Shown: one piece after another, positions 19,852-30,007 of the stretch
How positions within the stretch are numbered: position 1 is the first letter of the stretch
Layout of the letters: every line of letters starts with the position of its first letter
Source: Gracilariopsis chorda
Taxonomy: Eukaryota > Rhodophyta > Florideophyceae > Gracilariales > Gracilariaceae
Direction of reading: 5' to 3'
NCBI GenBank assembly: GCA_003194525.1
Contig: NBIV01000024.1
Location: forward strand, 1 to 64,000
DNA length: 64,000 nucleotides
Notes under the pieces: generated by a model
Told to the model about the DNA's origin: nothing
The model's database searches: none
Seen by the model: the letters and a program-made list of their open reading frames with translations, nothing else
Translations under genes and position numbers: made by a program

Positions 19852-21774
19852 TCATCCTCTCTCCTTTCGCTTCTTCCAAACCCGTTCCGCCACCCCTCTC
19901 ACCTCCTCCCCCCACCCCTCAGTGCCAACACGTCCAAACTCCGCTCCAGCATACCGAATCCCCCCTTTCAACCGTCCAGCAATCTCCGAGAAGCTACTCC
20001 ACATACTTCCCAAAACCCTCTCACATCTCCCCATACCAAACAATTCAACAACAGCGCGTCGAACACATTCAACGCCGCGCTGCCCACCACTGCACATATC
20101 ACCTTCCATCCACCACACAGCCTCTCCAATAATCTCGGCGAGCTTTTCTCGACACTCCTCGCAATCCGTCGCCACGAAGACTTCAACAGCTTTGCTTTCT
20201 CCTCTTTGCCACAATTGCTGCACTTCCTTACCAAAACTTTCCGCCGTGCACACCGATCGCCAATATCGAATCACCTCACTTTCACCGCTGCCGTACATGC
20301 TCACCGCCGTACTGCCTGTAATTTCATCGCCTGGCTCACCATGTCGAATATGCACTCCAATCGAGCTTTTCAGCCGTTCCGACATTTCTTCAATTTCTTC
20401 TCGAATCTCTTCAACCGCTCGCAGTTCCCTCAGCACCTTGTTCATCCCCTTCAGGTAAGCCCCCTTCTCCACCCGCGGTACATAAGCACCACGATAATAC
20501 AAGTGCTGCTTACCGTTTTGCAAAACCTCGTCCTTCGTCCCACCCTCAGCCATCATATAATTGTAGCACTTCCATTTCCGCCAACTCTCATCCCCAAACC
20601 CTTCCGCTGAAAACGGCCACTCACCATCCACTCCGTCCAGCACAATCACCCCATCTTCTTCAAACAGCTCTGCAAAAGACGCCTCACAGTGCGCATCTCG
20701 CTCCCAAACCACCATTAAACTTCGTCCAGTCGCTTCGGCAAACGCCTTTCCAGCTGCAAAAGCGCGCAGTCGATTGCCTAAACCATGCGCCACATGCACT
20801 ATCATAAGCGTCTTTGTGTCACTTTGCTCTACGCGTTGTATCAGTTCAGAGAGTTGTTGTTCATTCATTCGCACTATAAATAACCACGGAACGTCGTACA
20901 CATCATGCAACACAGCGCCCATTGCCTGCACCCTTGTCTGATGCATTATAGAGGCCGGTAATGCGTGTTGAAGAGAATGTGGACGATGTATTGTAGATAT
21001 CGTTAGTGATGGCGTCACTCGGTACTGAGATGCATTCTTGTCATTCCACAGCGCTGCATACGGTAGTAATAGCTTTTCTTGCACTTGAGTGACTGTCATT
21101 TCGGGCATTTCATGAGGAACAGATACAACGCGCTCGCGAATACCATGTGCATCAAGTCGCATCGCTAGATTGGAGATGGCCACCGTTTCAGTAGATATAC
21201 GCTCGTCAAAGGCGTGCACGCCAAAGAAGACGCGACGCGAAATCAGCAGCGGTAGAGAGTGAGCAGCCGAAGTGAAGAACACGGTTTGATGGCGCACTTG
21301 TTCCGCTAAAGAGGATACAGACATCCGAAGTTTGGGCGATTGGCATGGTATCATGTGTAACACATCGCAGGGGGAGAGATACGCAGCCAGATTATAAGCC
21401 CTTGAAAAATGCCAGTCATGTTCGTCGGTCATCCGAATGAAGGAGGCGTTCTGATAGGAGAATGGCCAGGTAGAAGACCACAGTAAGGACGTTTTGTACT
21501 TGTGAGATGCACGTGGTTTTGGAAGTGGTTGAGAGGATTTGCACACTTGTATGGTGGATGTGCATTGAGTTGAGCTTCGTTGAGTGGTTAGTGGAGAGAG
21601 TGTTTGGTTGGCTGTTAGTGAGGCTTCCGGGCGCGATCGGAAAAGCGTTGTGAGGAGGAGGGTGAAGAGGAGTGCTAGAAGAAAGAGGGGTCGTTTGTAG
21701 TTTGGCTTTTTGGGACGACGATTGGTTTGCGAGAGCGTAAAGGGGAGCGATGTGCGTTGTTTGGGACACATCAT
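19852..21774 (-). CDS. Fucosyltransferase-like type II membrane glycosyltransferase
   Basis: The 640-residue protein has a short basic N-terminus and one membrane anchor (residues ~30-45, LFLLALLFTLLLTTLF), so it should be a Golgi type II enzyme. The C-terminal half carries motifs of the GT-B fucosyltransferase superfamily that includes O-FucT, alpha-1,2, alpha-1,6 and NodZ enzymes: HGLGNRLRAFAAGKAFAEA near residue 330, the GDP-fucose-binding IGVHIRHGEPGD near residue 475, and VFVATDCEEC followed by GSMWSSFSEIAGRL. The 300-residue N-terminal part shows no family I know. Acceptor and linkage cannot be read from sequence. It ends 521 bases upstream of the kinesin start on the same strand. Confidence 0.7.
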   Translation of the reverse strand: MMCPKQRTSLPFTLSQTNRRPKKPNYKRPLFLLALLFTLLLTTLFRSRPEASLTANQTLSPLTTQRSSTQCTSTIQVCKSSQPLPKPRASHKYKTSLLWSSTWPFSYQNASFIRMTDEHDWHFSRAYNLAAYLSPCDVLHMIPCQSPKLRMSVSSLAEQVRHQTVFFTSAAHSLPLLISRRVFFGVHAFDERISTETVAISNLAMRLDAHGIRERVVSVPHEMPEMTVTQVQEKLLLPYAALWNDKNASQYRVTPSLTISTIHRPHSLQHALPASIMHQTRVQAMGAVLHDVYDVPWLFIVRMNEQQLSELIQRVEQSDTKTLMIVHVAHGLGNRLRAFAAGKAFAEATGRSLMVVWERDAHCEASFAELFEEDGVIVLDGVDGEWPFSAEGFGDESWRKWKCYNYMMAEGGTKDEVLQNGKQHLYYRGAYVPRVEKGAYLKGMNKVLRELRAVEEIREEIEEMSERLKSSIGVHIRHGEPGDEITGSTAVSMYGSGESEVIRYWRSVCTAESFGKEVQQLWQRGESKAVEVFVATDCEECREKLAEIIGEAVWWMEGDMCSGGQRGVECVRRAVVELFGMGRCERVLGSMWSSFSEIAGRLKGGIRYAGAEFGRVGTEGWGEEVRGVAERVWKKRKERG

Positions 21775-22933
21775 TCGCTCGTTCTAAAGCGTATGCTGTA
21801 GAGTGGGTATTGTGAAAGAAGTTGGAGTGCGTTGAATGCACTTTCGGGGCTTGAGTAACGACGATGCGCTCATTTGAAAGCAAGGATGTGCTTGTTGGGG
21901 GACGCACTAGATGTGATTTCAGTTTGATGTATGCAGCGCGACTTCGTTGTTATCGAGCCCGCGCAGGCATTGCCGAGCTATAAGTTGCGTCGTCTCCTTC
22001 TACGAACGTGAAGGGACGGGGAACGCATCAAAGGTGAAGCCAGGTGACGTGGTTTGTCGACCGGTGCGACGTGTTGTGGAGCGGCGGACAAGTTCACTGT
22101 AGGCATTTTGATTCGTTTTGGAGCCCCTATATCTGGCCACGTGTACACGTACGCACTCACTGCAATCAGCAAAACGAAGAGGCGGAGACAAAAAGTGACA
22201 ACATGCGAAGTGACACGACGGCCGTGAGCTGTCACGATATGGCTTTCGTTATGGTATCAATACTATCGCTGTCATACGTGTGTCGATACCATTGGCCACC
22301 GGAACGCCTCCCATCGGCGAGGTAAAGGCCAGCGCCAGATCTGCCGACGATGCATGGCCGTCGTCTTTGAGCACAACCACAAACGAGCGTGTACTGCCAC
22401 ACAACAACGTATCACGAGCGCCGAAAGCACCGCCCGCATCACGTAAACTATCGTTCCATCGCCGTCGTCGAATCCAGTGCCAACACTACCGTTGGTAACA
22501 GCGCCCTCGATCTTCTGCACGAATGGTGTCCGCCGCAGTCCACAGTCATCGCCATGTCTCGCCTCCTTCCCCCGTCTTCCATTCATCCATTCTCAGCCAC
22601 GAAACTCATGGAGCAGTAGTAGATACTCGGATCGTTACATCGTGATCCCAACTGTCACATACAGCTGTCAAACATCGCTCATTCCCATCTCCCACCGGAC
22701 AAACAATCATGCACGCGCTTCTCGCCCTTATGCGCATGCCCCGCTCCAATCCCCTGTGCTACCACTATCAGCCGCCCTTCACAACGCGCCCTCTCCACTC
22801 GCTCTTTCCAGCCCTTTATAAACGCTCAGAAACTCTTCCCCCCCGTCGCCCTCGCTCTCCTTTCGTTACCCCCAGCCCGATCCCGTCCAACTCCTCCGAC
22901 AACGCACCCTACCATCGTCGTAACTACATCGCC
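21775..22933. other. Intergenic between fucosyltransferase-like and MetE genes
   Basis: The 1.16-kb interval separates divergent genes. A minus-strand frame at 22235-21978 (85 residues) has a hydrophobic stretch (FCLRLFVLLIAVSAYVYTW) and might encode a small membrane protein, but nothing else supports it. The right part holds the MetE promoter. Confidence 0.35.
22814..22821 (+). promoter_or_regulatory. TATA box of the methionine synthase gene
   Basis: TTTATAAA stands 113 bases before the ATG at 22934. Transcription starting about 30 bases downstream would exclude the upstream in-frame ATGs at 22709 and 22730, which decides the start codon. Confidence 0.55.
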
Positions 22934-25171
22934 ATGAAGGACACCTCCGCCCTTTCCACCGCCACGCTCGGCTACCCGCGCATCGGTCGCAACCGCGAAA
23001 TGAAGAAGGCGCTGGAGAATTATTGGTCCGACGTAATCACCGAGACAACTCTCAAAGCCATATCCGATTCCGTTCTCAACGACGCTCTCACCACGCAGAG
23101 CGCCGCTCCGATCGACTCCATTGCCGTCGGTGATCACACTCTTTATGATCACGTCCTGGACTGGACTCTGCGTTTCGGATGCATTCCATCTCGATTTCAG
23201 AATCTTACCCCGGGTCTTCCCACCTACTTCGCCATGGCCCGTGGCGTAGACTCCGCCCCGGCATTGGATATGTCCAAGTACTTTGGAACCAATTATCACT
23301 ATATGGTTCCAGAACTTGACCAACATATCACTCCCACCGCCAACTTTGATGACTTTCTTCATCAAATCCACCTCGCACAGAATCAGCTTGGATCGGAACG
23401 CGTCGTTCCAAATGTGCTTGGGCCGGTTACTTATGTTCACATATCCCGCTTGAGTGGTATCGAACCGGCTCAGATGCTTGACAAGTTGCTTCCGTTGTAC
23501 ACGCAGCTGCTCAATACCCTCAAATCCCGAAACGTTCCAGAGGTACAGATTCATGAACCTGCTCTCGTTCTTTCGGAAGCTGCTTCTTTGCGAGATCTCT
23601 ATCAAACCGCATTTGCTTCTCTCGCCGCCTGTCAACTCCCAATCAACCTTGTGACGTTCTTTGATGATGTTCACGTCGATGTCTTCCCGTGGATGTGTAA
23701 ACTTCCGGGCCTTTCCGCCATCTCTTTGGATTTCACCCGTGGAAATAACCTAGTCACTCTCAAGAAGTGCGGCTTCCCATCCTCGCCTCGGCTTGGCGCC
23801 GGAATTGTGGACGGCCGTTCCGTGTGGACTGATCAGGTATCCGGTCGCACTTTGCTGGCCGCTATCAAGGATATTGTTGGTGACAATGTCAAAATCTGTG
23901 TCCAGCCTAGCTGTTCTTTGCAGTATGTTCCCATTGATGTTGATGCCGAGAGCTCTCTTCCGGAAGAAATTCGCCCCAAGCTACACTTTGCTGTTCAAAA
24001 GCTCAAGACTGTTGCGGAGATTGCTGCTTCTCCTGAATCGACGTCCTCTTCTGAGCTCACTGGTATCGTAGAAGAGGCTGTTGCCGATGCACTTCAAGAA
24101 AGTTTGTTTGTACGTCAGCCCAAGTTTGAAGAACGTCGTCCCCAGCAATTTACCGTTCCGGGTGGATTTGGTACTACTACCATTGGCTCTTTTTCTCAGA
24201 CTCCTGAAATTCGCCGTTTGCATACGCAACACAGGAAGGGTACCATGAGTGATGAGGAGTATAATGCTCGCATCGACAAAGAGCTTGCATATGTCATTGG
24301 TATTCAAGAGGCTTTGGGACTGGACGTCTTTGTCCATGGCGAGCCGGAGCGTACAGACATGGTTGAGTACTTTGGTGTGAAGCTTTCGGGATTTACCTTC
24401 ACCACAAAGGGCTGGGTTCAGAGTTATGGCAATCGTTACGTCCGTCCGCCGATTATCTACGGTGATGTGACTCGTACGGAAGCCATGACTGTGCGTGAAT
24501 TCAAGAGTGCGCAGTCCATGACTACGAAGCCAGTCAAGGGCATGCTCACCGCTGCTACCACTATCCTCAACTGGTCGTTCCCGAGAAAGGACATCTCGCG
24601 TGAGCAACAGGCTTATCAAATTGGCCTGGCATTGCGCCAAGAGGTTATGGATTTGGAGAAGGCTGGATGTAAGATCATCCAAGTGGATGACCCTGCTCTT
24701 CGCGAAGGCTTGCCGCTCAAGCGCGAAAACTGGGAGGAGTATCTTCGTTGGGCTGTTCGTGCATTCCGTCTCAGCACCTCTGGCGTGCTACCGTCCACCC
24801 AGATTGTGACTCATCTGTGCTACTCTGACTTCGAGGATATCCTCGACGCCATTGATGGTATGGACGCAGATGTTCTCACCATCGAGAACTCTCGTTCTGG
24901 AGATGAGATGCTCGTTGCGTTGGCGAAATACGGCTACTCTCGTGACATTGGACCCGGTGTGTATGACATCCACTCGCCGGTCGTACCCAAGACCGCTACG
25001 ATGGCTTCCCGTATCAAGCTCTTCAAGGAGTGTGGTCTGGCTAGCGAACGTATCTGGGTGAACCCAGACTGTGGATTGAAGACTCGCAAGTGGAAGGAAG
25101 TTCTTCCGTCCTTGACCAACATGGTGGAGGCTGCGAAGATTGCGCGCATCGAAGATACCCGCACGCAGTAA
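22934..25171 (+). CDS. metE: Cobalamin-independent methionine synthase
   Basis: MetE transfers a methyl group from 5-methyltetrahydropteroyl-triglutamate to homocysteine without vitamin B12. The 745-residue protein begins with the family start LGYPRIGRNREMKKALE and runs full length. The second half holds the catalytic TIM barrel with GSFSQTPEIR, WVQSYGNRYVRPPI and IIQVDDPALREGLPL. The zinc ligands are visible: His and Cys in THLCYSDF, Glu in IENSRSGDEM and Cys in VNPDCGLKTRKW. The reading frame stays open 75 residues upstream, but the TATA box at 22814 argues for the ATG at 22934; otherwise that extension would read as a transit peptide. No intron is needed. Confidence 0.95.
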   Translation: MKDTSALSTATLGYPRIGRNREMKKALENYWSDVITETTLKAISDSVLNDALTTQSAAPIDSIAVGDHTLYDHVLDWTLRFGCIPSRFQNLTPGLPTYFAMARGVDSAPALDMSKYFGTNYHYMVPELDQHITPTANFDDFLHQIHLAQNQLGSERVVPNVLGPVTYVHISRLSGIEPAQMLDKLLPLYTQLLNTLKSRNVPEVQIHEPALVLSEAASLRDLYQTAFASLAACQLPINLVTFFDDVHVDVFPWMCKLPGLSAISLDFTRGNNLVTLKKCGFPSSPRLGAGIVDGRSVWTDQVSGRTLLAAIKDIVGDNVKICVQPSCSLQYVPIDVDAESSLPEEIRPKLHFAVQKLKTVAEIAASPESTSSSELTGIVEEAVADALQESLFVRQPKFEERRPQQFTVPGGFGTTTIGSFSQTPEIRRLHTQHRKGTMSDEEYNARIDKELAYVIGIQEALGLDVFVHGEPERTDMVEYFGVKLSGFTFTTKGWVQSYGNRYVRPPIIYGDVTRTEAMTVREFKSAQSMTTKPVKGMLTAATTILNWSFPRKDISREQQAYQIGLALRQEVMDLEKAGCKIIQVDDPALREGLPLKRENWEEYLRWAVRAFRLSTSGVLPSTQIVTHLCYSDFEDILDAIDGMDADVLTIENSRSGDEMLVALAKYGYSRDIGPGVYDIHSPVVPKTATMASRIKLFKECGLASERIWVNPDCGLKTRKWKEVLPSLTNMVEAAKIARIEDTRTQ

Positions 25172-25618
25172 AGTTCTCTCCTTTGTGAGAGCTGTGGAAA
25201 ATCACTCTCATGTCCCCGCAGCACCACATCGTTAGCAGGTTCTGCACTACGATTGAAAAGTGAGGACGCCAAGTAAAGCTCATGCAGAGCCGGAATGTCT
25301 CTACGACTCCCGTTAACGTTTTCATTTTCAGTTTTGCTTGCATTCAGTGTAGATACCGGCAGCATATACTGTTGTACCTCGCAGTCAAGACAGAGCCACA
25401 AAAGAGCAGGCCGTACAGTCTTGGGATAGTCGTGACAAACAAAACACTTGCCGCCTCACTTCAGTTTACTTCCACACTTCTGGCGCTTTCTTGTTTGCTG
25501 TGGACATTACTGCACTCAGGAAGGCTGCCTCTTTCCGGGCTACCGGCACCCGTGCTGCGCGTAATTGGTTCAAGAGATTAGAAAACCATTTTCCAAGACG
25601 ATGGAACAAGTATCATGT
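25172..25618. other. Convergent intergenic region
   Basis: The 447 bases lie between the 3' ends of MetE (plus) and the proteasome gene (minus). They should hold both polyadenylation regions; I see no gene. Confidence 0.4.
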
Positions 25619-26395
25619 TTATTCATCCTCCATATCAGAATCGGCTTCGGCCTCGCGCTTCGCTTCATCATGAACTTTCTGGACAACATCTCTGGGCACC
25701 ATTGCTGCTGGTTTGCCGTCTCGCACCCAAATCATTTCAATCTCATATTCCTTATCCTTACTATCATCATGTACACTGACGACGATCTTTGCCAGGTCTT
25801 TGACAGCTTGCTCACAAGAAATTTGCGGGCTTGCTTGCTTGTCATTTAGGGACAGCTTTTCCAGCTCTGTCCTGGCTGCTTGTTTACCCTTTCCATAGGC
25901 ACAAGCGAAGTATCTGTACGATACGCCACTTGGTTCAATCATGTAAAGCTGAGCGCCTTGCTTCTCACCGTTGTGCACTCCGAGTAAGATTGCGCATCCG
26001 AATGGGCGAACGCTCCAGTGGAGCGTATAGAGATGTACAAAATGTGCTAAGCGATCAGCAAGAATAGCGCCAGGAATCGGTCGTCCATAGAAGTCAAGAT
26101 AGTTTTCGCATTCCTCTCGAGCTCGATCGACGATAACGCGTCCGTCTGAGATGAGGCCGCAGACGACAAGAGACGCGTGCTTATCGACTATGTGGGCGCG
26201 ACGTAAACTTCCCGGAACAAGCATCTTCGAGATGATGGTCTTCTCCACCGCCAACAGCACACCGTCTTTACACCGAATTCCCATGCATGTCCCCGAGTTT
26301 TCGACTGCTTTTGTGGCGTATTCGATCTGGAACACACGTCCGTCTGGAGAGAAAATGGTAGAGGACAGATCGTAGCCTGTACCGATGGATGCCAT
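25619..26395 (-). CDS. 20S proteasome alpha subunit, PSMA3/alpha-7 type
   Basis: The 258-residue protein begins with the alpha-subunit signature GYDLSSTIFSPDGRVFQIEYA, whose N-terminal helix forms the gate of the 20S ring. Subtype-specific blocks match the PSMA3/Pre10/PAG1 branch: SIGTGYDLS at the N-terminus, VRPFGCAILLG, QLYMIEPSGVSYRYFACAYGKGKQAARTE split by normal spacing, and an acidic C-terminal tail (EADSDMEDE) typical of this subunit. Alpha subunits have no catalytic threonine. The length is normal, the start ATG at 26395 is the family start and no intron is needed. Confidence 0.93.
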   Translation of the reverse strand: MASIGTGYDLSSTIFSPDGRVFQIEYATKAVENSGTCMGIRCKDGVLLAVEKTIISKMLVPGSLRRAHIVDKHASLVVCGLISDGRVIVDRAREECENYLDFYGRPIPGAILADRLAHFVHLYTLHWSVRPFGCAILLGVHNGEKQGAQLYMIEPSGVSYRYFACAYGKGKQAARTELEKLSLNDKQASPQISCEQAVKDLAKIVVSVHDDSKDKEYEIEMIWVRDGKPAAMVPRDVVQKVHDEAKREAEADSDMEDE

Positions 26396-27169
26396 GGTTA
26401 GACGGTTAGTGGTGGGAACGAGCCGGCTTCGAATCTGATGAGAGAGCCCTTATCAATCGAAAGTGAAACGATCGACAACTGCGGAAGTTGGGCTTCGTTG
26501 CGAACGGATGGACTCTCACCGACAGCAAAGTGCGACAAAGAGCAATTACTCGCGGATGCGTTCCATTGGTGGCCCTGCCAGCGGAATGATCCCTTCCAGC
26601 TTTGAAGCGAAGCATGCGAAAAAAAAGGTTCTCTTTTACTGTTCTAGTCACGTGGCGTGCGTGTAAAATACCCGAGATGTAAATAATTTAACAGAGTATG
26701 AGCTGACGTATATTTGATAGCAGCGGTCGTCGCGCTGCTGGGCGTGCTTCATCAAAGCCGATTACCAAGCCTTCTAGCGTGTATATTCTGCTTCAGCCTC
26801 AGGCCAGCACATCATTCGGCAGTCCTTTTCATTTCGGTATCGAATCAAGCCTTTCATAACGGGAACCTGAGAATCCAGACCTTTCCAAAGCGGTTTAAAG
26901 AATGGGTATGTTCAATTCAAGAGATGTTCAGAGCTTGTTCAGAGCACTTCCGATAGCGGAACAACGATAGCAAATGAATATGCACAGTTTTGCATTCGGG
27001 CTCCGAAACATCGGTACACCAACAGCGGGCTTATTAGCTCAACGACCTTTTCACAGCCCCGTGTCGTTCTGACATAAGGGGATGTGAATCCGTTCATGTC
27101 GCTGGGTCAGTCGCCTGCAAACATATTTCATCCATCTGAGTGAAACCAAGTTTTCTAACTGTCTTCAAA
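26396..27169. other. Divergent region and probable 5' exon of the HisRS gene
   Basis: The interval lies between the proteasome start (minus) and the HisRS catalytic frame (plus). The ATG at 26974 opens a 32-residue frame rich in Phe, Arg, Thr and Ser (SFAFGLRNIGTPTAGLLAQ), which looks like an organelle transit peptide. A plausible branch site and acceptor (TTCTAACTGTCTTCAAAG) precede the HisRS core at 27158-27175. I cannot fix the donor. Confidence 0.4.
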
Positions 27170-28509
27170 GAAAAGTTGCCAACGGTGCCGTCCGCGGTTG
27201 CAGGGATATCTTTGCGCTCGCAGCAGCACATCGACGAGAATGTGTCAACAAGTTTGCGGCCCTTTGTTCGATATACAACTTTCACGAAATTGAAACGCCC
27301 ATCTTGGAGCGCGCAGAACTGTTCGCACGATCACTTGGACCGACTTCTGACGTGATCACTTCTGAAATGTACCATGTGGCCGAAACGGATCCTCAATTGG
27401 TGCTGCGACCAGAAGGAACTGCTGGTGTAGCGCGTGCGTTAAGAGACGTCGGTTTACTGAAATGCGCTCCTGTGTATGGGACTCGTGTGTGGTATGCAGG
27501 CCAGATGTTCCGGCATGAGAGACCTCAACATGGTAGATACCGTCAGTTCTGGCAATTGGGCGTCGAGGCGATCGGCGACGAGTCCGTGATAACTGATGTG
27601 GATGTGATTGTGCTGGCAGCGAAATACATGCAGTGGATTGAATGCAAAACCAAACTACGAGTCAACACTCTTGGAAAGAAACAGAATCGAAAACAGTATA
27701 ACGAAGCTTTGAAAGAATTCTTGAAGCATCGATACTGGGGAATGTCTTCCTTAAGTCGTAAACGATATGATAGTGGGAATTGTATGCGCATTCTTGATAG
27801 CAAATTGGCGGAGGATATTGATGTTATGGCAAATGCCCCACGACTGGAAGAATTTGTTGAGGAAGAGGAACGAGAGCGTTTTCAGGAGGTGTGCAGCTTG
27901 TTGAAGGAGGCGGGAGTTCCCTTCTGCGTGGACAATCGGCTGGTTCGTGGGCTTGATTACTACACGAGTACAGCATTTGAGTTTGACGGAACGGAAGGAA
28001 AGGCTGTTTGTGCAGGGGGCAGGTACTTGGATGTCTGTGGGGCGAGTGGAGTTGGGTTTGCAGTCGGGCTGGATCGGGTGGAAAAGGTGAAATGCGACGG
28101 GATAGGTTCGTATGAGAATGGACTTGACGGCGGGGTGGTGGTAATTGGACTGTCGAAAAGCGCGGAACGAAGTGGGTGCGAAGTGGGGAGAGTGGCTAGG
28201 GAAGTGACAAAGGCTTTTAGAGAGAGAGGAGTGAAATGCGTTTCGAGGCTGGAGGGGGGGAGACTGTCAAAAGTTGTGGGACGAGCAGTTCGATGTGGTG
28301 CCAAGTCTGTGGTTGTGATTGGTGAGAGAGACTTGACAAAAGGGACTGCTCAAGTGAAATACGTGAGCGGAGAGGGGGTGGACGAACCACGTGAAGTGGC
28401 ATTTTCAGATGTAGTGAAGCAAGTGAGTGAGCGAATACAGAACGAATGCGGCGTGGAGGACAATGGTAGAAAGGGGTGGAACAAAGCGAAGATAGAGACA
28501 GGGACGTGA
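27170..28509 (+). CDS. Histidyl-tRNA synthetase, organellar/bacterial type (N-terminal exon unresolved)
   Basis: It charges tRNA-His with histidine. From about 27185 the frame reads as the HisRS core: AVRGCRDIF, then ETPILERAELFARSLGPTSD, class II motif 2 context with LVLRPEGTAGVARAL, MFRHERPQHGRYRQFWQ, and the histidine motif LVRGLDYYTSTAFEF. The C-terminal anticodon-binding domain follows. The RGxRDIF start and TSDVI block resemble bacterial and organellar enzymes rather than the cytosolic one. The motif 3 area is compact (AGGRYLDVCGASGVGFAVGLDRV): the usual Asp after GGRY is Leu and the loop is shortened. The true start lies upstream, probably in a transit-peptide exon at 26974; the exon 1 donor is unresolved. 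Confidence 0.85.
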
Positions 28510-28629
28510 AAAGTGGACGTGCTTGACGCACTAGAAGCGTTTACTGTAGAGTGAGAGACATCCATTCGCCACAGGTGGGACTAGTTGTGAAAGACAGGTG
28601 GGTACTCGTAGAGAAAGACAGGTGGTACT

Positions 28630-28977
28630 TTAGATACCGTGAACCTTGATCATAGACTTGCTAGCAATCTGCTCATCGGCCAGAAAGGCCTTGACCTTTT
28701 CGCGCTGGTCACCTTGCAACTGGATGACCTTTCCAAGTTCGGCGTTGTCGACAACACAACCGTTGCAACAGAACTCCTTCTTGAAAGCCTTGGTAAGCTT
28801 TGCCAGGTCTAACTTGTCATCCAGGCCTTGGACGGTGGTGAGCGACTTGCGTCCGTTGCGCTGCTGAAGACGGATGTGGACGAATCCTTTGGTGACAACC
28901 TGATCATCGCCGTCGGCGTCGGCGAAGGGGTCAAACGGCGCTGCGACGCCTCCCAGCAGGGCTTGTTCGGTGTTCAT
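28630..28977 (-). CDS. Translation initiation factor eIF1 (SUI1)
   Basis: The 115-residue protein is full length for eIF1. It binds the 40S P-site region and guards start-codon selection. The SUI1 fold is clear: HIRLQQRNGRKSLTTVQGL, the helix LTKAFKKEFCCNG, then GKVIQLQGDQREKVKAFL. The start is the ATG at 28977; the preceding in-frame TTG is not a start. A 19-base C tract on the coding strand (29030-29012) stands about 35 bases upstream, presumably in the 5' leader or core promoter. It shares a 456-base intergenic region with a divergent F-box gene. Confidence 0.93.
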   Translation of the reverse strand: MNTEQALLGGVAAPFDPFADADGDDQVVTKGFVHIRLQQRNGRKSLTTVQGLDDKLDLAKLTKAFKKEFCCNGCVVDNAELGKVIQLQGDQREKVKAFLADEQIASKSMIKVHGI

Positions 28978-29433
28978 CAAGCGGCGGTGCGCGACGATTA
29001 GCAGCGGCGGAGGGGGGGGGGGGGGGGGGGTTTAGGGGGTGAAAGCTGTGCGGAAGCAAAGTGTTGTTCGGAGCGGGGTCGGGTAAGTGTTCAAGCTGGG
29101 CTGAAGTAAAGAACAGAGGGAGGCGACGGAGGGAAACAACAAGGAGGGAGGCGGCGGCGGAAACACGGAAGCGCGCGCGCGCTGCGTATTTAAACGATTT
29201 TGGGAGTTGCGTGGTGGAGGCTTGTAGTACAAGGCTTGTACACAGCGTACAGCACGCGCCACAAGCGCACGTGTACCAGCTGGCAGCAAGAACAGCCAAT
29301 GGGCGAAGGCGCTGCGTGAGGGCGCGGGCGCGCGCAAGGCGCTGCTGCACAAGCGTGGAAGCGACGCGAACGGCACGGCGACAGCGAGCGTCGAGCGCGA
29401 AACGAACGCGCGCCCGAAGTAGAAGCGGATGCG
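28978..29433. promoter_or_regulatory. Bidirectional promoter region, eIF1 and F-box gene
   Basis: The 456 bases separate the two divergent start codons. They contain a 19-base G run (29012-29030) and one TATTTAAA element (29187-29194) that could serve either gene. Confidence 0.45.
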
Positions 29434-29928
29434 ATGCGACTGGAACAGCTGCCGCGGGACGCGCTGCTGGCCATTCTCGCGCATCTGAGCGCGCACGACA
29501 TCGCGCAGCTGCGACAGGCGTTGCCGCGCGGCTCGCCGGCGCGCCCCGTCACGTTGGACCCGTACGTGTGGCGGCGCCTGTACCAACTTCACTTCGGCCA
29601 CCTCAGGCTGGCGCCGCATCTCACCATCACTGAAAGCGGCACGCTTGACTGGCGTGCCGCCTTTCTCGCCGCTCTTCGTCGTCGCCAACTCATCTACCAG
29701 CGCAGGGCGAATGCTTGGCGTCCTCCCCCAAGTGCGCATCCTTCCCCCGCCGCCATTCGCATCATCGTTAACGGAAATATTCGACGTATCGTCTCCGATA
29801 CCGCCGACCGCTCCGCCGCGAACGTCACCTGGGACACTCATCTTCGAGCAGCCCGCTTCGACTGGACGGGAACCGAGCCTCCGCTCTCACCTCCATCCTC
29901 CCCACCCCCTTCTGCCCCACCCCCATGA
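29434..29928 (+). CDS. F-box protein
   Basis: The 164-residue protein starts with an F-box (residues 1-60: LEQLPRDALLAILAHLSAHDIAQLRQ ending in the WRRLYQLHFGHL helix). F-boxes bind Skp1 in SCF ubiquitin ligases and bring in a substrate. The part after residue 65 has no repeat domain I recognise and ends in a Pro/Ser-rich tail (PPLSPPSSPPPSAPPP). It ends 79 bases from the converging LisH/WD40 gene. Confidence 0.7.
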   Translation: MRLEQLPRDALLAILAHLSAHDIAQLRQALPRGSPARPVTLDPYVWRRLYQLHFGHLRLAPHLTITESGTLDWRAAFLAALRRRQLIYQRRANAWRPPPSAHPSPAAIRIIVNGNIRRIVSDTADRSAANVTWDTHLRAARFDWTGTEPPLSPPSSPPPSAPPP

Positions 29929-30007
29929 CCACCCCCCCGTCTTGCTTATCTCGTCTGCCTTGCTCCCCCCTCATGTAAACATGTACCATACCCCCTTCAC
30001 CCCCCGC

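Noticed and set aside
21978..22235. 85-residue minus-strand frame with a hydrophobic segment
   Set aside because: A single hydrophobic stretch is too little support, and the rest is Arg-rich without a family match.
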